A stretch of 46,674 nt of DNA. Source: an uncultured Lachnospiraceae bacterium (GTDB lineage Bacteria; Bacillota; Clostridia; Lachnospirales; Lachnospiraceae). Location of the stretch: NCBI GenBank assembly GCA_910587895.1, contig CAJUOE010000052.1:1-46674 (forward strand), read 5' to 3'. The position numbers and the translations under genes were made by a program. The notes under the pieces are model-generated. The model was not told the origin of the DNA, did no database searches, and saw nothing but the letters and a program-made list of their open reading frames with translations. Positions 1-8,152 of this stretch are shown here, in pieces (positions within the stretch are counted from its first letter, which is position 1; each line of letters begins with the position of its first letter).

Positions 1-1
1 G

Positions 2-289
2 TTTGGAAAAACATCTATGCAGTGGAAAGATGAAAATCCGACTGTAAAAGGAAATATGCGGGATGTAGCAACGCTGAATCAATTACTTGTCAAAGCGCCG
101 CTGTTGCAATTTCGGCAGATGGCGGGGCGGCAGGAGGATGTGCAACTGGACGATAAACTGGAATATCTGTCCCTTCCGCCGGTGGCTGCGGGCGCCTGCC
201 CGGGTACAGGGAAGATGCAGCAATGGCTTTGGGGAACCATGGGAGATTTCAGCCGCAGGCTTTCGGGGGTATCGCGTGGAACAGATTAG
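2..289 (+). CDS. 3' end of an upstream gene, product not recognised (probable Tad operon member)
   Basis: An open frame enters from the left edge (first complete codon at base 2) and stops at 287-289. I do not recognise the roughly 95 visible residues. They hold no Walker motif and no membrane segment, and they end in a mixed charged/aromatic tail. The frame overlaps the start of the downstream ATPase gene by 14 bases, which suggests translational coupling in one operon. In related Tad loci the gene before the ATPase often encodes a CpaE/TadZ-like localisation ATPase or a CpaB-like protein, so this may be the tail of one. That is inference from position only. An ATG at 17 lies in the frame but is probably internal. 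Confidence 0.5.
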   Translation, partial: FGKTSMQWKDENPTVKGNMRDVATLNQLLVKAPLLQFRQMAGRQEDVQLDDKLEYLSLPPVAAGACPGTGKMQQWLWGTMGDFSRRLSGVSRGTD

Positions 290-1499
290 AAAAAATGTAT
301 TGGCGCAGCTTGATATCACGAGGGAACATGAGGAGGAAGAGCTTTTGGCGGTCATTGATGAAGAAATATGCCGGGAGGCAAAAGAGCGCATGATTCCCTT
401 GAACTGGCGGCGGGAGCTGCGGACGCAGGTGTTTCATTCCCTGCGGAAACTGGATGTATTGCAGGAACTTCTAAGCCAGGATGATATCACGGAAATTATG
501 GTAAACGGCGCAGACCATATCTTTTATGAGAAGCAGGGGGAAATCCTCGCATGGGACAAATCATTTTCTTCAAAGGAGAAACTGGAGGACATCATTCAGC
601 AGATGGTAGGCAGCCATAACCGGGTGATCAATGAAGCGGAGCCGATTGCGGATACGAGGTTGTCTGATGGTTCCAGGGTAAACGTGGTGCTGCCGCCCGT
701 GGCGCTGGAAGGGCCGGTGGTTTCCATTCGTAAATTTCCCAAACACCCGATTTTGATGGAGCAGATGATTGCCGGGGCGTCCATCAGCCGTGAATGCGCG
801 GATTTCCTGAAAATACTGGTACGCGCCGGTTACAATATCTTTATCTCTGGGGGAACTGGCTCCGGAAAAACAACATTTCTAAATGCATTGTCAGAATTTA
901 TACCCAAGACGGAACGTGTCATTACAATTGAGGACTCTGCCGAATTACAGATTCAGGGAATTCCCAACCTGGTGCGGATGGAGACGAGGAGCGTCCGCTC
1001 GGACGGAAAGCTTTCGATATCCATTCGAGACTTAATCCGCACGGCGCTCAGGATGCGGCCGGACAGGATTATCGTCGGGGAAATCCGCGGTGCGGAATGC
1101 CTGGATATGCTGCAGGCAATGAATACCGGGCATGACGGATCCTTAAGTACGGGACATGCCAATAGCTGCCGGGATATGATAAGCCGCATGGAGACGATGG
1201 TTCTCATGGGCATGGAGCTTCCGCTGCAGGCAATCCGGGCGCAGATTACAGCCGGCGTGGACATACTCGTACATTTGGGAAGGTTGCGTGACCGCAGCAG
1301 AAAATTGCTGGCAATCATGGAGATTGACCGCATGGAGAATGGTGAAATCTGCCTGAACCCATTGTATGAGTTTGTGGAAATGGGGGAAGGAAATGGAAAG
1401 ATTGTCGGAACCTGGATGAAACGCAGCGAATTGATTCATCGCGGAAAGCTGTATGCGGCAGGTCTGGAATGGGAGGATGATGGTGGTGAGGGAACTTGA
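276..1499 (+). CDS. cpaF: Tad pilus assembly ATPase (CpaF/TadA, VirB11-like secretion ATPase)
   Basis: This is the cytoplasmic hexameric ATPase that powers assembly of Flp/type IVb pili. The family N-terminal region (LDVLQELLSQDDITEIMVNG, about residues 65-85) is followed by the Walker A motif GGTGSGKTT near residues 191-199. An acidic Walker B region and the conserved IIVGEIRG and STGHANS motifs follow, all typical of CpaF. I place the start at GTG 276, which has a GGGGG ribosome site at 265-269 and a 14-base overlap with the upstream gene, giving 407 residues. The frame stays open back to an ATG at 87, but that extension is Arg/Trp/Cys-rich and out of frame with the previous gene, so it looks like a shadow. 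The gene heads the visible Tad cluster and overlaps the TadB-like gene. Confidence 0.93.
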   Translation: MEQIRKNVLAQLDITREHEEEELLAVIDEEICREAKERMIPLNWRRELRTQVFHSLRKLDVLQELLSQDDITEIMVNGADHIFYEKQGEILAWDKSFSSKEKLEDIIQQMVGSHNRVINEAEPIADTRLSDGSRVNVVLPPVALEGPVVSIRKFPKHPILMEQMIAGASISRECADFLKILVRAGYNIFISGGTGSGKTTFLNALSEFIPKTERVITIEDSAELQIQGIPNLVRMETRSVRSDGKLSISIRDLIRTALRMRPDRIIVGEIRGAECLDMLQAMNTGHDGSLSTGHANSCRDMISRMETMVLMGMELPLQAIRAQITAGVDILVHLGRLRDRSRKLLAIMEIDRMENGEICLNPLYEFVEMGEGNGKIVGTWMKRSELIHRGKLYAAGLEWEDDGGEGT

Positions 1500-2232
1500 T
1501 TACAGGATCTATCGGTGGAGCTGGAAAGAAAATCTGCTCTGGATTGTTATCTCGTTTGGCGCAGCGGGGCTCGTCTCCTGGCTGTTTTATCGCAGCATCT
1601 ATGGAATGGCAGGAATATTGCCGCTGTTGTTTTTTACGCGGAAGGCTTTTCACAGGTATCTGCTGGCGAAACGAAAACGGGACATGCTGTATCAGTTTGG
1701 CGAGATGCTGCAGATGGTCTCCGCCTCCTTAAAAGCAGGCTATTCCATGGAAAATGCCTTTGTGCAGGGATGGGAAGAGTATGCAAAGCTGTATGGGGAA
1801 AAGACGGTCATTGCCCGGGAGTTTGGAGCCGTCACTCATCGCATGAAACTGAATGAACCGCTGGAGCCGCTGGTGGAGGATTTTGCACTGCGCAGCGGAA
1901 TCGACGAGATTGTCAGTTTTTCACAGGTATTTGTCTTCGCGAAACGAAGCGGCGGGGACATGAGGAAAATTTTTCAGAATACCGTGGAAAAGATTCGCCA
2001 GAAAGCGGAGGTAGAGCGGGAGATTACAACGGTTGTAACGGCAAAAAGGATGGAACAGCGCATTATGAATGTGGTTCCCTTTGGAATTTTGTTCTATGTT
2101 GGAATGGCTTCGCCGGAATTTCTGGCGCCTCTGTATGGTAATCTTTTCGGAGCTTTCGTAATGACGGTCTGTCTGCTGGCGTATCTGTTTGCGCTTGTAC
2201 TGGCGGAAAAGATACTGGACATTCCGGTTTAA
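1480..2232 (+). CDS. tadB: TadB-like pilus assembly inner-membrane protein (type II secretion F family)
   Basis: This integral membrane platform protein of the Tad pilus works with the TadC-like protein encoded next. An N-terminal pair of hydrophobic segments (about residues 17-50) precedes a cytoplasmic helical T2SF domain with the recurrent motif QMVSASLKAGYSMENAF. Two further hydrophobic segments lie at the C-terminus (about residues 195-245). The length of about 250 residues fits the family. The start is ambiguous among ATG 1477, ATG 1480, GTG 1483 and GTG 1486, because a GGGAGG ribosome site lies at 1471-1476; I list 1480. The gene overlaps the end of cpaF by about 20 bases, consistent with coupled translation. 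Confidence 0.88.
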   Translation: MVVRELDYRIYRWSWKENLLWIVISFGAAGLVSWLFYRSIYGMAGILPLLFFTRKAFHRYLLAKRKRDMLYQFGEMLQMVSASLKAGYSMENAFVQGWEEYAKLYGEKTVIAREFGAVTHRMKLNEPLEPLVEDFALRSGIDEIVSFSQVFVFAKRSGGDMRKIFQNTVEKIRQKAEVEREITTVVTAKRMEQRIMNVVPFGILFYVGMASPEFLAPLYGNLFGAFVMTVCLLAYLFALVLAEKILDIPV

Positions 2233-2276
2233 GGGAGAAGGCTAATGTGTAGATTTGAGGAAGAGGGCAGAGGTAT

Positions 2277-3476
2277 ATGAGGAAGAAAGTAATGTTGATT
2301 CTGATCGCAGGGGTTTTGTTGGCAGTTGGAATCGGGTGGTTTGACGGCAGGGAGCAGGAAAAAACACGCATAAGCAGGAATGCGCCGGGAATGGGCGCGC
2401 AGGAAAAGGAATATCTGATTGACGTGCCGGGAGAGATTAAGGATTATCCGCTGAAACTGGAAATTGCGGAGAAACGATTGACGAAGGCACAGAGAAAAGA
2501 ATGTCTGGAAAAGGCGAAAAAAGAATTGGATACGCTGATTCCCGGAGACAATGCATCAAAGGATGAGGTGACAAAGGATTTGTATCTTCCAGATTATTTG
2601 CAGCAGGGGGTGGTAAAGGCTGCATATAGTTTCTCCGACTACGATATTTTCCAGTTCGATGGGACGCTTGCGGCAGAACCCAAGCAGCCGACTCCGGTAG
2701 AAATTACGGCGGAGCTTACCTGCCAGGAGGAAAGGTGCCTCTATCGGTTCAGTGTTTGCGCGATACCAAAAGAGAAATCGGCGCATGAATTGCTGGCTGA
2801 GAAAATTGAGTCCATGATATCTCTCCAAAACGAGCAGGAGGACAGTGATTATATTGCGCTGCCGCAAGCGGTGGAGGGAAAAGAGATTCATTGGCGAAAA
2901 GAGACGGTCAACCGGAGCCTTGTCGTGTTATTTCTGGCGGCAGCCGCGTCATTTGGCATCGTTTTCCGGGAAAAGGAGGAAAGAAAGCGCAGAAAGGAGG
3001 AGCGGGAAAAGCAGATGCTTATGGATTATTCCGGAATTGTCGGTAAGTTTTCCCTTCTGTTAGGCGCAGGCATGAATATATCGCTTGTCTGGGAGAAAAT
3101 AGCGCTCACATATCAGGAAAAACGCGCGCGTGGAGAGATGGAAAAGCGTTATGCATACGAAGAGATGTTGTATACATTGTATGAAATTCGTGACGGCGTT
3201 GGGGAACTACAGGCGTATGAAAATTTTGGAAACCGCTGCGAGCTGCCCTTATACCGGCGGTTGTCTGCGCTGATTGTACAGAATACACGAAAGGGCGCGC
3301 AAGGACTGCAGAGATTGTTAGAGCAGGAGGAATGGGAGTCCTATGAACAGCGCAAGTTGCGCGCAAAACAGGCGGGCGAGGAGGCAGGGACGAAATTGCT
3401 GCTGCCTATGGGAATTATGCTTATAATTGTGCTTGCAATTCTTGTAATTCCGGTTGGGATGTCGATTGGTATTTGA
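2277..3476 (+). CDS. tadC: TadC-like pilus assembly membrane protein with N-terminal extension
   Basis: This is the second T2SF-like membrane protein of the Tad system. A first membrane segment at residues 5-22 is followed by a roughly 180-residue hydrophilic region, probably extracytoplasmic, and then a second membrane segment near 212-228. A cytoplasmic helical T2SF-type domain comes next (GIVGKFSLLLGAGMNISLVW region), and a C-terminal membrane segment (MGIMLIIVLAILVIPVGMSI) ends the protein. At 399 residues it is longer than classical TadC, mainly because of the extracytoplasmic insert between the first two membrane segments. The insert carries paired cysteines (ELTCQEERC) and has no function I recognise. 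A GGCAGAGG ribosome site precedes ATG 2277. TadC identity rests on position and the C-terminal half. Confidence 0.82.
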   Translation: MRKKVMLILIAGVLLAVGIGWFDGREQEKTRISRNAPGMGAQEKEYLIDVPGEIKDYPLKLEIAEKRLTKAQRKECLEKAKKELDTLIPGDNASKDEVTKDLYLPDYLQQGVVKAAYSFSDYDIFQFDGTLAAEPKQPTPVEITAELTCQEERCLYRFSVCAIPKEKSAHELLAEKIESMISLQNEQEDSDYIALPQAVEGKEIHWRKETVNRSLVVLFLAAAASFGIVFREKEERKRRKEEREKQMLMDYSGIVGKFSLLLGAGMNISLVWEKIALTYQEKRARGEMEKRYAYEEMLYTLYEIRDGVGELQAYENFGNRCELPLYRRLSALIVQNTRKGAQGLQRLLEQEEWESYEQRKLRAKQAGEEAGTKLLLPMGIMLIIVLAILVIPVGMSIGI

Positions 3477-3528
3477 TTTGTGTAAATTATATGATTGGCG
3501 GCAGTTGCTGCCGGGAAAGGAGAAAAGA

Positions 3529-3702
3529 ATGGGAAATTTCAGAGGTTTTTTAAGAGAAGAGGATGGAATGGGCGTTGTGGAGGTTATTTTGATTATCGTA
3601 ATCCTCATAAGCCTGGCGATTCTGTTTAAGACGCAGATTACATCGCTGGTAAATAAAATCTTAAATAAGATTTCATCACAGGCAGGCAAGGTGTACAACT
3701 AA
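3529..3702 (+). CDS. flp: Flp1-like type IVb pilin
   Basis: This is the major pilin subunit candidate of the Tad pilus, 57 residues long. It has a short charged leader (MGNFRGFLREEDGMG) and then one long hydrophobic helix (VVEVILIIVILISLAILF) with a glutamate at the third position after the likely cleavage site, as in type IVb prepilins. A short polar tail ends in GKVYN. Processing probably occurs at the Gly-Val junction by the prepilin peptidase encoded at 6088-6507. The start at ATG 3529 has a good GGAAAGGAG ribosome site; the open frame extends further 5' but without support. It sits between tadC and the DUF5702-like gene. Confidence 0.88.
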   Translation: MGNFRGFLREEDGMGVVEVILIIVILISLAILFKTQITSLVNKILNKISSQAGKVYN

Positions 3703-3721
3703 GGACGGGGAGAACATAAGA

Positions 3722-5221
3722 ATGGCACGAGAGGAAAAAGGAAGCATCACATTGTTTTTATCCCTCGTTCTGACCCTGGTTTTCTCGCTTTGTTTCTCTT
3801 TGCTGGAGGCAGCGAGGGTACAGGCGCTTGACGAGATCGCAGTGAGGAAGCTGCGGCTGGAAATGGAGTCTATGTTTGGAGAATACCAGCCGGATTTGTG
3901 GGAAATGTACGGACTGCTGTTTCTGGATGGGGGAAATGATGAGGGGAAACTGGATTTGGCTATGCTTGAGGGGCGCAGGATACAGGAAGCGTCCCTCGAA
4001 CAAAAAAGCCTCGGATTCTATCAGATGGCATTGCGGAATCTGGAAATCACAAAATACGCGCTTGCAACGGATGGCGGAGGAATCGCCTTTAAAAGGCAGG
4101 CCTGCGCAACAATTCAGGCGCAGCTTGCAGCAGGCGTAGCGGATGCATTGCGGGGAAAACTGGGCAGCGGGGAGGAACTTGCAAAAGAGGGCGACGAACT
4201 GGAGAAACAGTGGGAATCTGCGAAAGATGCCATGGCAAAGGCAGATGAAATAGAAAAGGGCAAGGAGACAGACGTCAATATGCCGGAGAGTGCGCCAAAA
4301 AAGGCATCCGGTAAGCCGCCCGCCAATCTGCCGGAGAATCCGGTGGATTCGGTGGATTCGTTAAAAAAATCCCTGACGCTTAACTTGGTTGTGGAGAATC
4401 CGGCTGAGATTTCCGCTAAGGCATTGGCGGATTTTGATGCACTGCATGTACGTACAAAAGCGCAGGGCAATCTAAAACTGCCGAATGGGGGAGCGTTGGA
4501 TAAATTCTGGTTATTGCAGTATTTAGACCATTATTTTTCGTGCAAGACAGGAAGTGGAAAAGCAGGAAGCAAGGAACATGCGCTGGATTATGAGCTGGAA
4601 TATTGCGTGGCTGGAAAACGTTCTGATTCTGAAAATCTGGATACGGTAGTAAAGGAACTTCTTCTGATTCGCGAGGCGGGAAATTTTATGACAATCATGC
4701 AGGATGGCAAGAAACAGGCGCTTGCCATGGAGATTGCGACGGCGGCGGTAGGATTTACCGGACTCGCGCCTGTGATTAAGGCGGTGCAGATTGGAATTCT
4801 GCTGGCGTGGAGCTATGTGGAAAGCATTCTGGATGTGCGCTGCCTTCTCTCGGGCGGAAAAATTGCGCTGGTCAAGGCGGTCTCGGATTGGAAGAGCGAT
4901 GTGTCCCTTGGAGAAAAAGCACTGGCGGAAAAATCCGGGGATACGAAGGATGATGAAAAGGGATTAACTTATCGAGAATATCTGCAAATATTGTTATTGC
5001 TGGCAGGGGAGCAGACGCTTTCGTACCGCGCGATGGATATTATAGAGCGCAATGTGGCCTTGCAGAAACCGTCTTTTCGCATGGACAACCAGCTCCACTG
5101 TGTAGAGACGGAGGCAATTTATACAGCGCAGCCATTGTTTCTTGGTTTCGCTGCGTTCCAAAAGGAGAAAGACGGAACGTATCATTTTCGGCCAGAAGGT
5201 AACATTACGTATTTAAAGTAA
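3722..5221 (+). CDS. DUF5702-like Tad-associated membrane-anchored protein
   Basis: A 499-residue protein with one N-terminal hydrophobic helix (residues 7-29, after the leader MAREEKGS) and a large extracytoplasmic region. The leader and helix (KGSITLFLSLVLTL) resemble pilin-like class III signal sequences and match the uncharacterised DUF5702 family as I know it. That family is found in Tad loci of Lachnospiraceae and relatives. The middle (about residues 150-215) is a Lys/Glu/Pro-rich coiled-coil or linker stretch. A hydrophobic segment near residues 340-370 could be a second membrane helix. Its role in the pilus is unknown; a pseudopilin-like or scaffold part is possible. It starts 19 bases after flp in the same operon. 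Confidence 0.75.
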   Translation: MAREEKGSITLFLSLVLTLVFSLCFSLLEAARVQALDEIAVRKLRLEMESMFGEYQPDLWEMYGLLFLDGGNDEGKLDLAMLEGRRIQEASLEQKSLGFYQMALRNLEITKYALATDGGGIAFKRQACATIQAQLAAGVADALRGKLGSGEELAKEGDELEKQWESAKDAMAKADEIEKGKETDVNMPESAPKKASGKPPANLPENPVDSVDSLKKSLTLNLVVENPAEISAKALADFDALHVRTKAQGNLKLPNGGALDKFWLLQYLDHYFSCKTGSGKAGSKEHALDYELEYCVAGKRSDSENLDTVVKELLLIREAGNFMTIMQDGKKQALAMEIATAAVGFTGLAPVIKAVQIGILLAWSYVESILDVRCLLSGGKIALVKAVSDWKSDVSLGEKALAEKSGDTKDDEKGLTYREYLQILLLLAGEQTLSYRAMDIIERNVALQKPSFRMDNQLHCVETEAIYTAQPLFLGFAAFQKEKDGTYHFRPEGNITYLK

Positions 5222-5236
5222 GGAGGTTGTGGAAAA

Positions 5237-6073
5237 GTGCCTCAGAATACAGGAAAGGAAAAGAAAATAATCTCTCTCAGACAAAGAAACAAAAAAGGAA
5301 AAAGTATCGGGAAAAAGATCTCCCGGGAGGCACTTTCCCATGCCCTCTCAAAGGGCAGCCTTACCGTAGAGGCAGCGTTGGTCCTACCGCTTTTCATATT
5401 TGCCGCTGCGACCATTCTTTCGTTATTTTTGCTGATGCAGACACAGTATGTTGTGGGAAATTCCCTGGCACAGGCGGTAGCGGACGCCGCCGTATTGGGG
5501 GAGCAAACGCCCGGGCAGGTAAAGGCGCTAACCCAGGCGGCATTTTATAAAAACCTGTCGGCACAGAAATGTCCGCTTTCCATGATAAAGCGCGGTGCGG
5601 CAGGGTTTTCGTGGAAAAATACAAGCGTAGACAATGCATATATTGACGCCTGTGTGGCGTATGATATAAAATTTCCGCTGCGTTTTTTCGGCAAAGAGAG
5701 CCTAAAGGTTTCCGATGCATACCGCGTTCATCGCTGGACAGGATGGCAGAGGGAAGGCACAGGCGGCGAAGACGGGGAATGGGTGTTTGTGACGCCGACA
5801 CAGAGCGTCTACCATGGGAGCAGGGAATGTACGCACCTGAGACTGTCCATAAAGACAGTAAGCATGGCGTCCATAAATAATAGCAGTTCATCGTATGCAC
5901 CCTGCGGACATTGTGCGAAGGGAAAGAAAAAGGGGGGCATCGTCTATGTGACGGCACAGGGAGGATGTTACCATTACCGGATGGATTGCAGCGGATTGAA
6001 ACGGACGGTATATATGGTAAAGAAATCACAGGTTGGAGGAAAGAAACCGTGTTCCCGCTGCGGCGGGAGGTAA
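5237..6073 (+). CDS. TadE-like pseudopilin with two C-terminal Cys/His modules
   Basis: A basic N-terminus leads into a TadE-type segment at residues 40-68 (GSLTVEAALVLPLFIFA), the signature of TadE/TadG pseudopilins with the conserved Glu. The extracytoplasmic part ends in two tandem modules, each built as YHx4CxxL followed by PCxxC. In module 1 these are Y192/H193, C198, C223 and C226; in module 2 they are Y245/H246, C251, C272 and C275. Such His/Cys patterns are typical of small zinc-binding folds (Ada-like, and at the C-terminus of some nucleases), so metal binding is likely but unproven. At 278 residues it is longer than ordinary TadE. The gene lies 15 bases after the DUF5702-like gene in the Tad operon, with an AAGGAGG ribosome site just before the start. 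Confidence 0.8.
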   Translation: MPQNTGKEKKIISLRQRNKKGKSIGKKISREALSHALSKGSLTVEAALVLPLFIFAAATILSLFLLMQTQYVVGNSLAQAVADAAVLGEQTPGQVKALTQAAFYKNLSAQKCPLSMIKRGAAGFSWKNTSVDNAYIDACVAYDIKFPLRFFGKESLKVSDAYRVHRWTGWQREGTGGEDGEWVFVTPTQSVYHGSRECTHLRLSIKTVSMASINNSSSSYAPCGHCAKGKKKGGIVYVTAQGGCYHYRMDCSGLKRTVYMVKKSQVGGKKPCSRCGGR

Positions 6074-6087
6074 GAAAGGGGAAAATC

Positions 6088-6507
6088 ATGCAAAGGGTAA
6101 TGATGCTGGGATTGTTGAGTTTATGTAGTTTGGAGGATGTGAAACGTAAACGTCTCACGGTAATCTATATTTTGATGTTCGGAATTGGCGGCATGGTGCT
6201 GCACCTGTTTGCGCCGGTGTGTTCGATTTACAGTATATTGTGGGGGATGCTTTTGGGGCTTGCCATGATTTTACTGAGTATTGCCACACGTGGAAACATA
6301 GGCATGGGCGATGGTATTTTACTCGTAGTCACTGGCGTATATCTGGGCGGAGCCAATAACCTGCAATTATTTATGATGGGACTTGTGCTGTCGGCGTTGT
6401 GGTCGCTGGGGCTTCTGGTTTTGAAAAAGAAAAGCCGGAAAGAGGAGATTGCCTTTGTGCCGTTTTTGCTGCTGTCTTACGTCATTATGCTGTTTTGGGG
6501 CGTATAG
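6088..6507 (+). CDS. Type IV prepilin peptidase (A24 family, CpaA/TadV-like)
   Basis: This membrane aspartyl protease would cleave the leader of the Flp pilin and the TadE-like proteins. At 139 residues it is the short, methylase-free type typical of Tad loci. The two expected catalytic aspartates are visible, one in the N-terminal LEDVKRKRL context and one in the GMGDG motif (near residues 72-76). About four to five hydrophobic segments surround them. The start at ATG 6088 follows a GAAAGGGG ribosome site; the open frame continues 5' into the TadE-like gene, but that part is a shadow. Confidence 0.85.
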   Translation: MQRVMMLGLLSLCSLEDVKRKRLTVIYILMFGIGGMVLHLFAPVCSIYSILWGMLLGLAMILLSIATRGNIGMGDGILLVVTGVYLGGANNLQLFMMGLVLSALWSLGLLVLKKKSRKEEIAFVPFLLLSYVIMLFWGV

Positions 6508-6579
6508 AATAATGGATATTATGGGTGGACAAGGTGTAGAGAATTATGGACATTTGGATGATGCGAGGTGTATAGAGCG

Positions 6580-6813
6580 ATGAGACATATAACTGGAAAT
6601 ATAAGAGGAAAGACCATAAGGGGCAGTCTTACCGTGGAGGCGGCCATTGTAATTCCCATTGTCCTGTTTTGCATCCTATGGATTATTGAGAAAGGAATTG
6701 TCCTGTATACGGAAACGACAGCGCTTGTGCAGGAACAGCAAATGTGGGAAGAATTTTATCCGGCGGGTACGTTTCGAAAGACACAGTGGCTGGAGGGGAT
6801 ATGGGATCGTTGA
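6580..6813 (+). CDS. Short TadE-like pseudopilin
   Basis: A 77-residue protein with a basic leader and the TadE signature (RGSLTVEAAIVIPIVLFCILWIIE begins near residue 14), then a short polar tail (MWEEFYPAGTFRKTQWLEG). Start ATG 6580 has a GAGGTG ribosome site nine bases upstream; GTG 6568 is an in-frame alternative. The protein ends abruptly in IWDR. One frame over, an open stretch continues to a TGA at 6843-6845 that sits inside the ribosome site of the next gene, so the true C-terminus may have been lost to a frameshift. It probably contributes a minor pseudopilin to the Tad pilus. Confidence 0.72.
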   Translation: MRHITGNIRGKTIRGSLTVEAAIVIPIVLFCILWIIEKGIVLYTETTALVQEQQMWEEFYPAGTFRKTQWLEGIWDR

Positions 6814-6853
6814 TTAGCGGGGATGGAATGGCAGAAGTTATTTGAGGAGGTAA

Positions 6854-8068
6854 ATGATGGAAGTAACGTACAGGAAAAACCTGAGTGGAAGTTATATGTG
6901 TGTGGAGGAGGAGGGACAGTTGATAGAGCCGTACGAAGTGCAGATGCTGGAACAGTATTGCGTACCCTGCCTGCTGCGGATGCAGACGACTATGTCTGAG
7001 GGGCGGCGCAGGTATCTGTATGATATCAGTGGAAAACAGCAGATGGCGGATTATTTTGCGGGAAAGAAAATCGGATATGATACGCTGCGGATGTTTTTGT
7101 TTTCCATTTATGATGTCTGCGGAAGGTTATCGGAATATCTGCTGCGGGAAGAGGGGTTATGCCTGGAATTGGAGTTTATCTATGTAAATCTGGAAGATGG
7201 CAGTTTGCAGTTTACGTATCTTCCGTTCTATGAGAAGAATCTGCAGGAGGCGTTTCAGGGGTTTATGGAACGCTTATTGCGGGAAATCGACCATCAGGAT
7301 AAGGCTGCGGTAGAGTTGGGCTATCAGGTGTATCAGCTTTGTACCAATGAAAATGCCAGGATTGGAAATCTTCTGGAGAAAGCGTTGGAAAGGCAGACGC
7401 CAGAGGAGGAACAAACGGTGGAGGATAATGTCGCGGAGGATAAATGGGAAGATGAAAAAACGGATAAAACAAACATGGCGCAATCCTGTCGAAATGAGAA
7501 TTGGCAAAAAGCAGCGGAATTGATAAAAAAGTATTTGCCGGGCATTAGCGCTGTAGCAGAAACGGTAAGAAACAGACTGCTTAAGGCGGGCAATGCCGTG
7601 GACAGGAAATCTCATGTTTTTACACGTAAAAAAGGAATGCCTGTGCAGATACAAAGAAAACACAGGCGTAAGCAGAACCTGGTTTTTTCAGAAATACCGC
7701 AGGGGGAGGCGGCAAAGAAGGAAGAGGATGCGCCGTTACGTCCAACTGAAATTCTGGGCGTACGGCAAAGAGAGCCTTTGGGGAAACTTGTGTATCACGG
7801 CGTGCATCTGTGCAGTGATATTCCGATAGAAGGAGATAATTTCCTGCTGGGAAAAAACAGCGAACAGGTCAATGGAATAATTCTGGCGGAAGGCGTGAGC
7901 CGTCTTCATGCCCGGATTACCAGAGTGGAAGGAAACTATTTCATCGAAGACTTAAATTCCACCAATGGAACGTATCTGAATGACGTGATGCTGGAATACC
8001 ATCAACCAAGGCAGATACAGCCCAAAGATAAAATCCGTTTTGGGGTGGAGGAGTATGTGTTTTTATAG
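6854..8068 (+). CDS. DUF6382/FHA-domain protein at the end of the Tad operon
   Basis: A 404-residue cytoplasmic protein. The N-terminal about 180 residues resemble the DUF6382 domain found with Tad loci in Clostridia (hydrophobic strands, many Tyr and Leu). A charged linker at about 185-300 carries a basic cluster (RKHRRKQ). A C-terminal forkhead-associated domain at about 320-404 shows the phosphothreonine-binding pattern: LLGK, then GVSRLHARI, then DLNSTNGTYLN. FHA domains bind phosphothreonine peptides, so the protein may couple Ser/Thr kinase signalling to pilus assembly, although no kinase gene is in view. ATG 6854 follows GAGGAGG; ATG 6857 is equally possible. Confidence 0.82.
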   Translation: MMEVTYRKNLSGSYMCVEEEGQLIEPYEVQMLEQYCVPCLLRMQTTMSEGRRRYLYDISGKQQMADYFAGKKIGYDTLRMFLFSIYDVCGRLSEYLLREEGLCLELEFIYVNLEDGSLQFTYLPFYEKNLQEAFQGFMERLLREIDHQDKAAVELGYQVYQLCTNENARIGNLLEKALERQTPEEEQTVEDNVAEDKWEDEKTDKTNMAQSCRNENWQKAAELIKKYLPGISAVAETVRNRLLKAGNAVDRKSHVFTRKKGMPVQIQRKHRRKQNLVFSEIPQGEAAKKEEDAPLRPTEILGVRQREPLGKLVYHGVHLCSDIPIEGDNFLLGKNSEQVNGIILAEGVSRLHARITRVEGNYFIEDLNSTNGTYLNDVMLEYHQPRQIQPKDKIRFGVEEYVFL

Positions 8069-8092
8069 GTTGCCGCGCATTGCGTGTAGTTG

Positions 8093-8121
8093 TTGACTTT
8101 ACGTGCAAAAATTTATATACT
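8093..8121 (+). promoter_or_regulatory. Sigma-70-type promoter for the flavodoxin/SCP2-HIT genes
   Basis: TTGACT at 8093-8098 and TATACT at 8116-8121 are separated by exactly 17 bases, between the FHA stop and the next start (ATG 8153). This marks the end of the Tad operon and a new transcription unit. Confidence 0.75.
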
Positions 8122-8152
8122 AAAGGTATTCAAAAATTTGGAGGTTTCGGAC

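Noticed and set aside
87..275. Longer start for the CpaF ATPase at ATG 87
   Set aside because: The extra 63 residues are Arg/Trp/Cys-rich and overlap the upstream gene in another frame; GTG 276 has a proper ribosome site.
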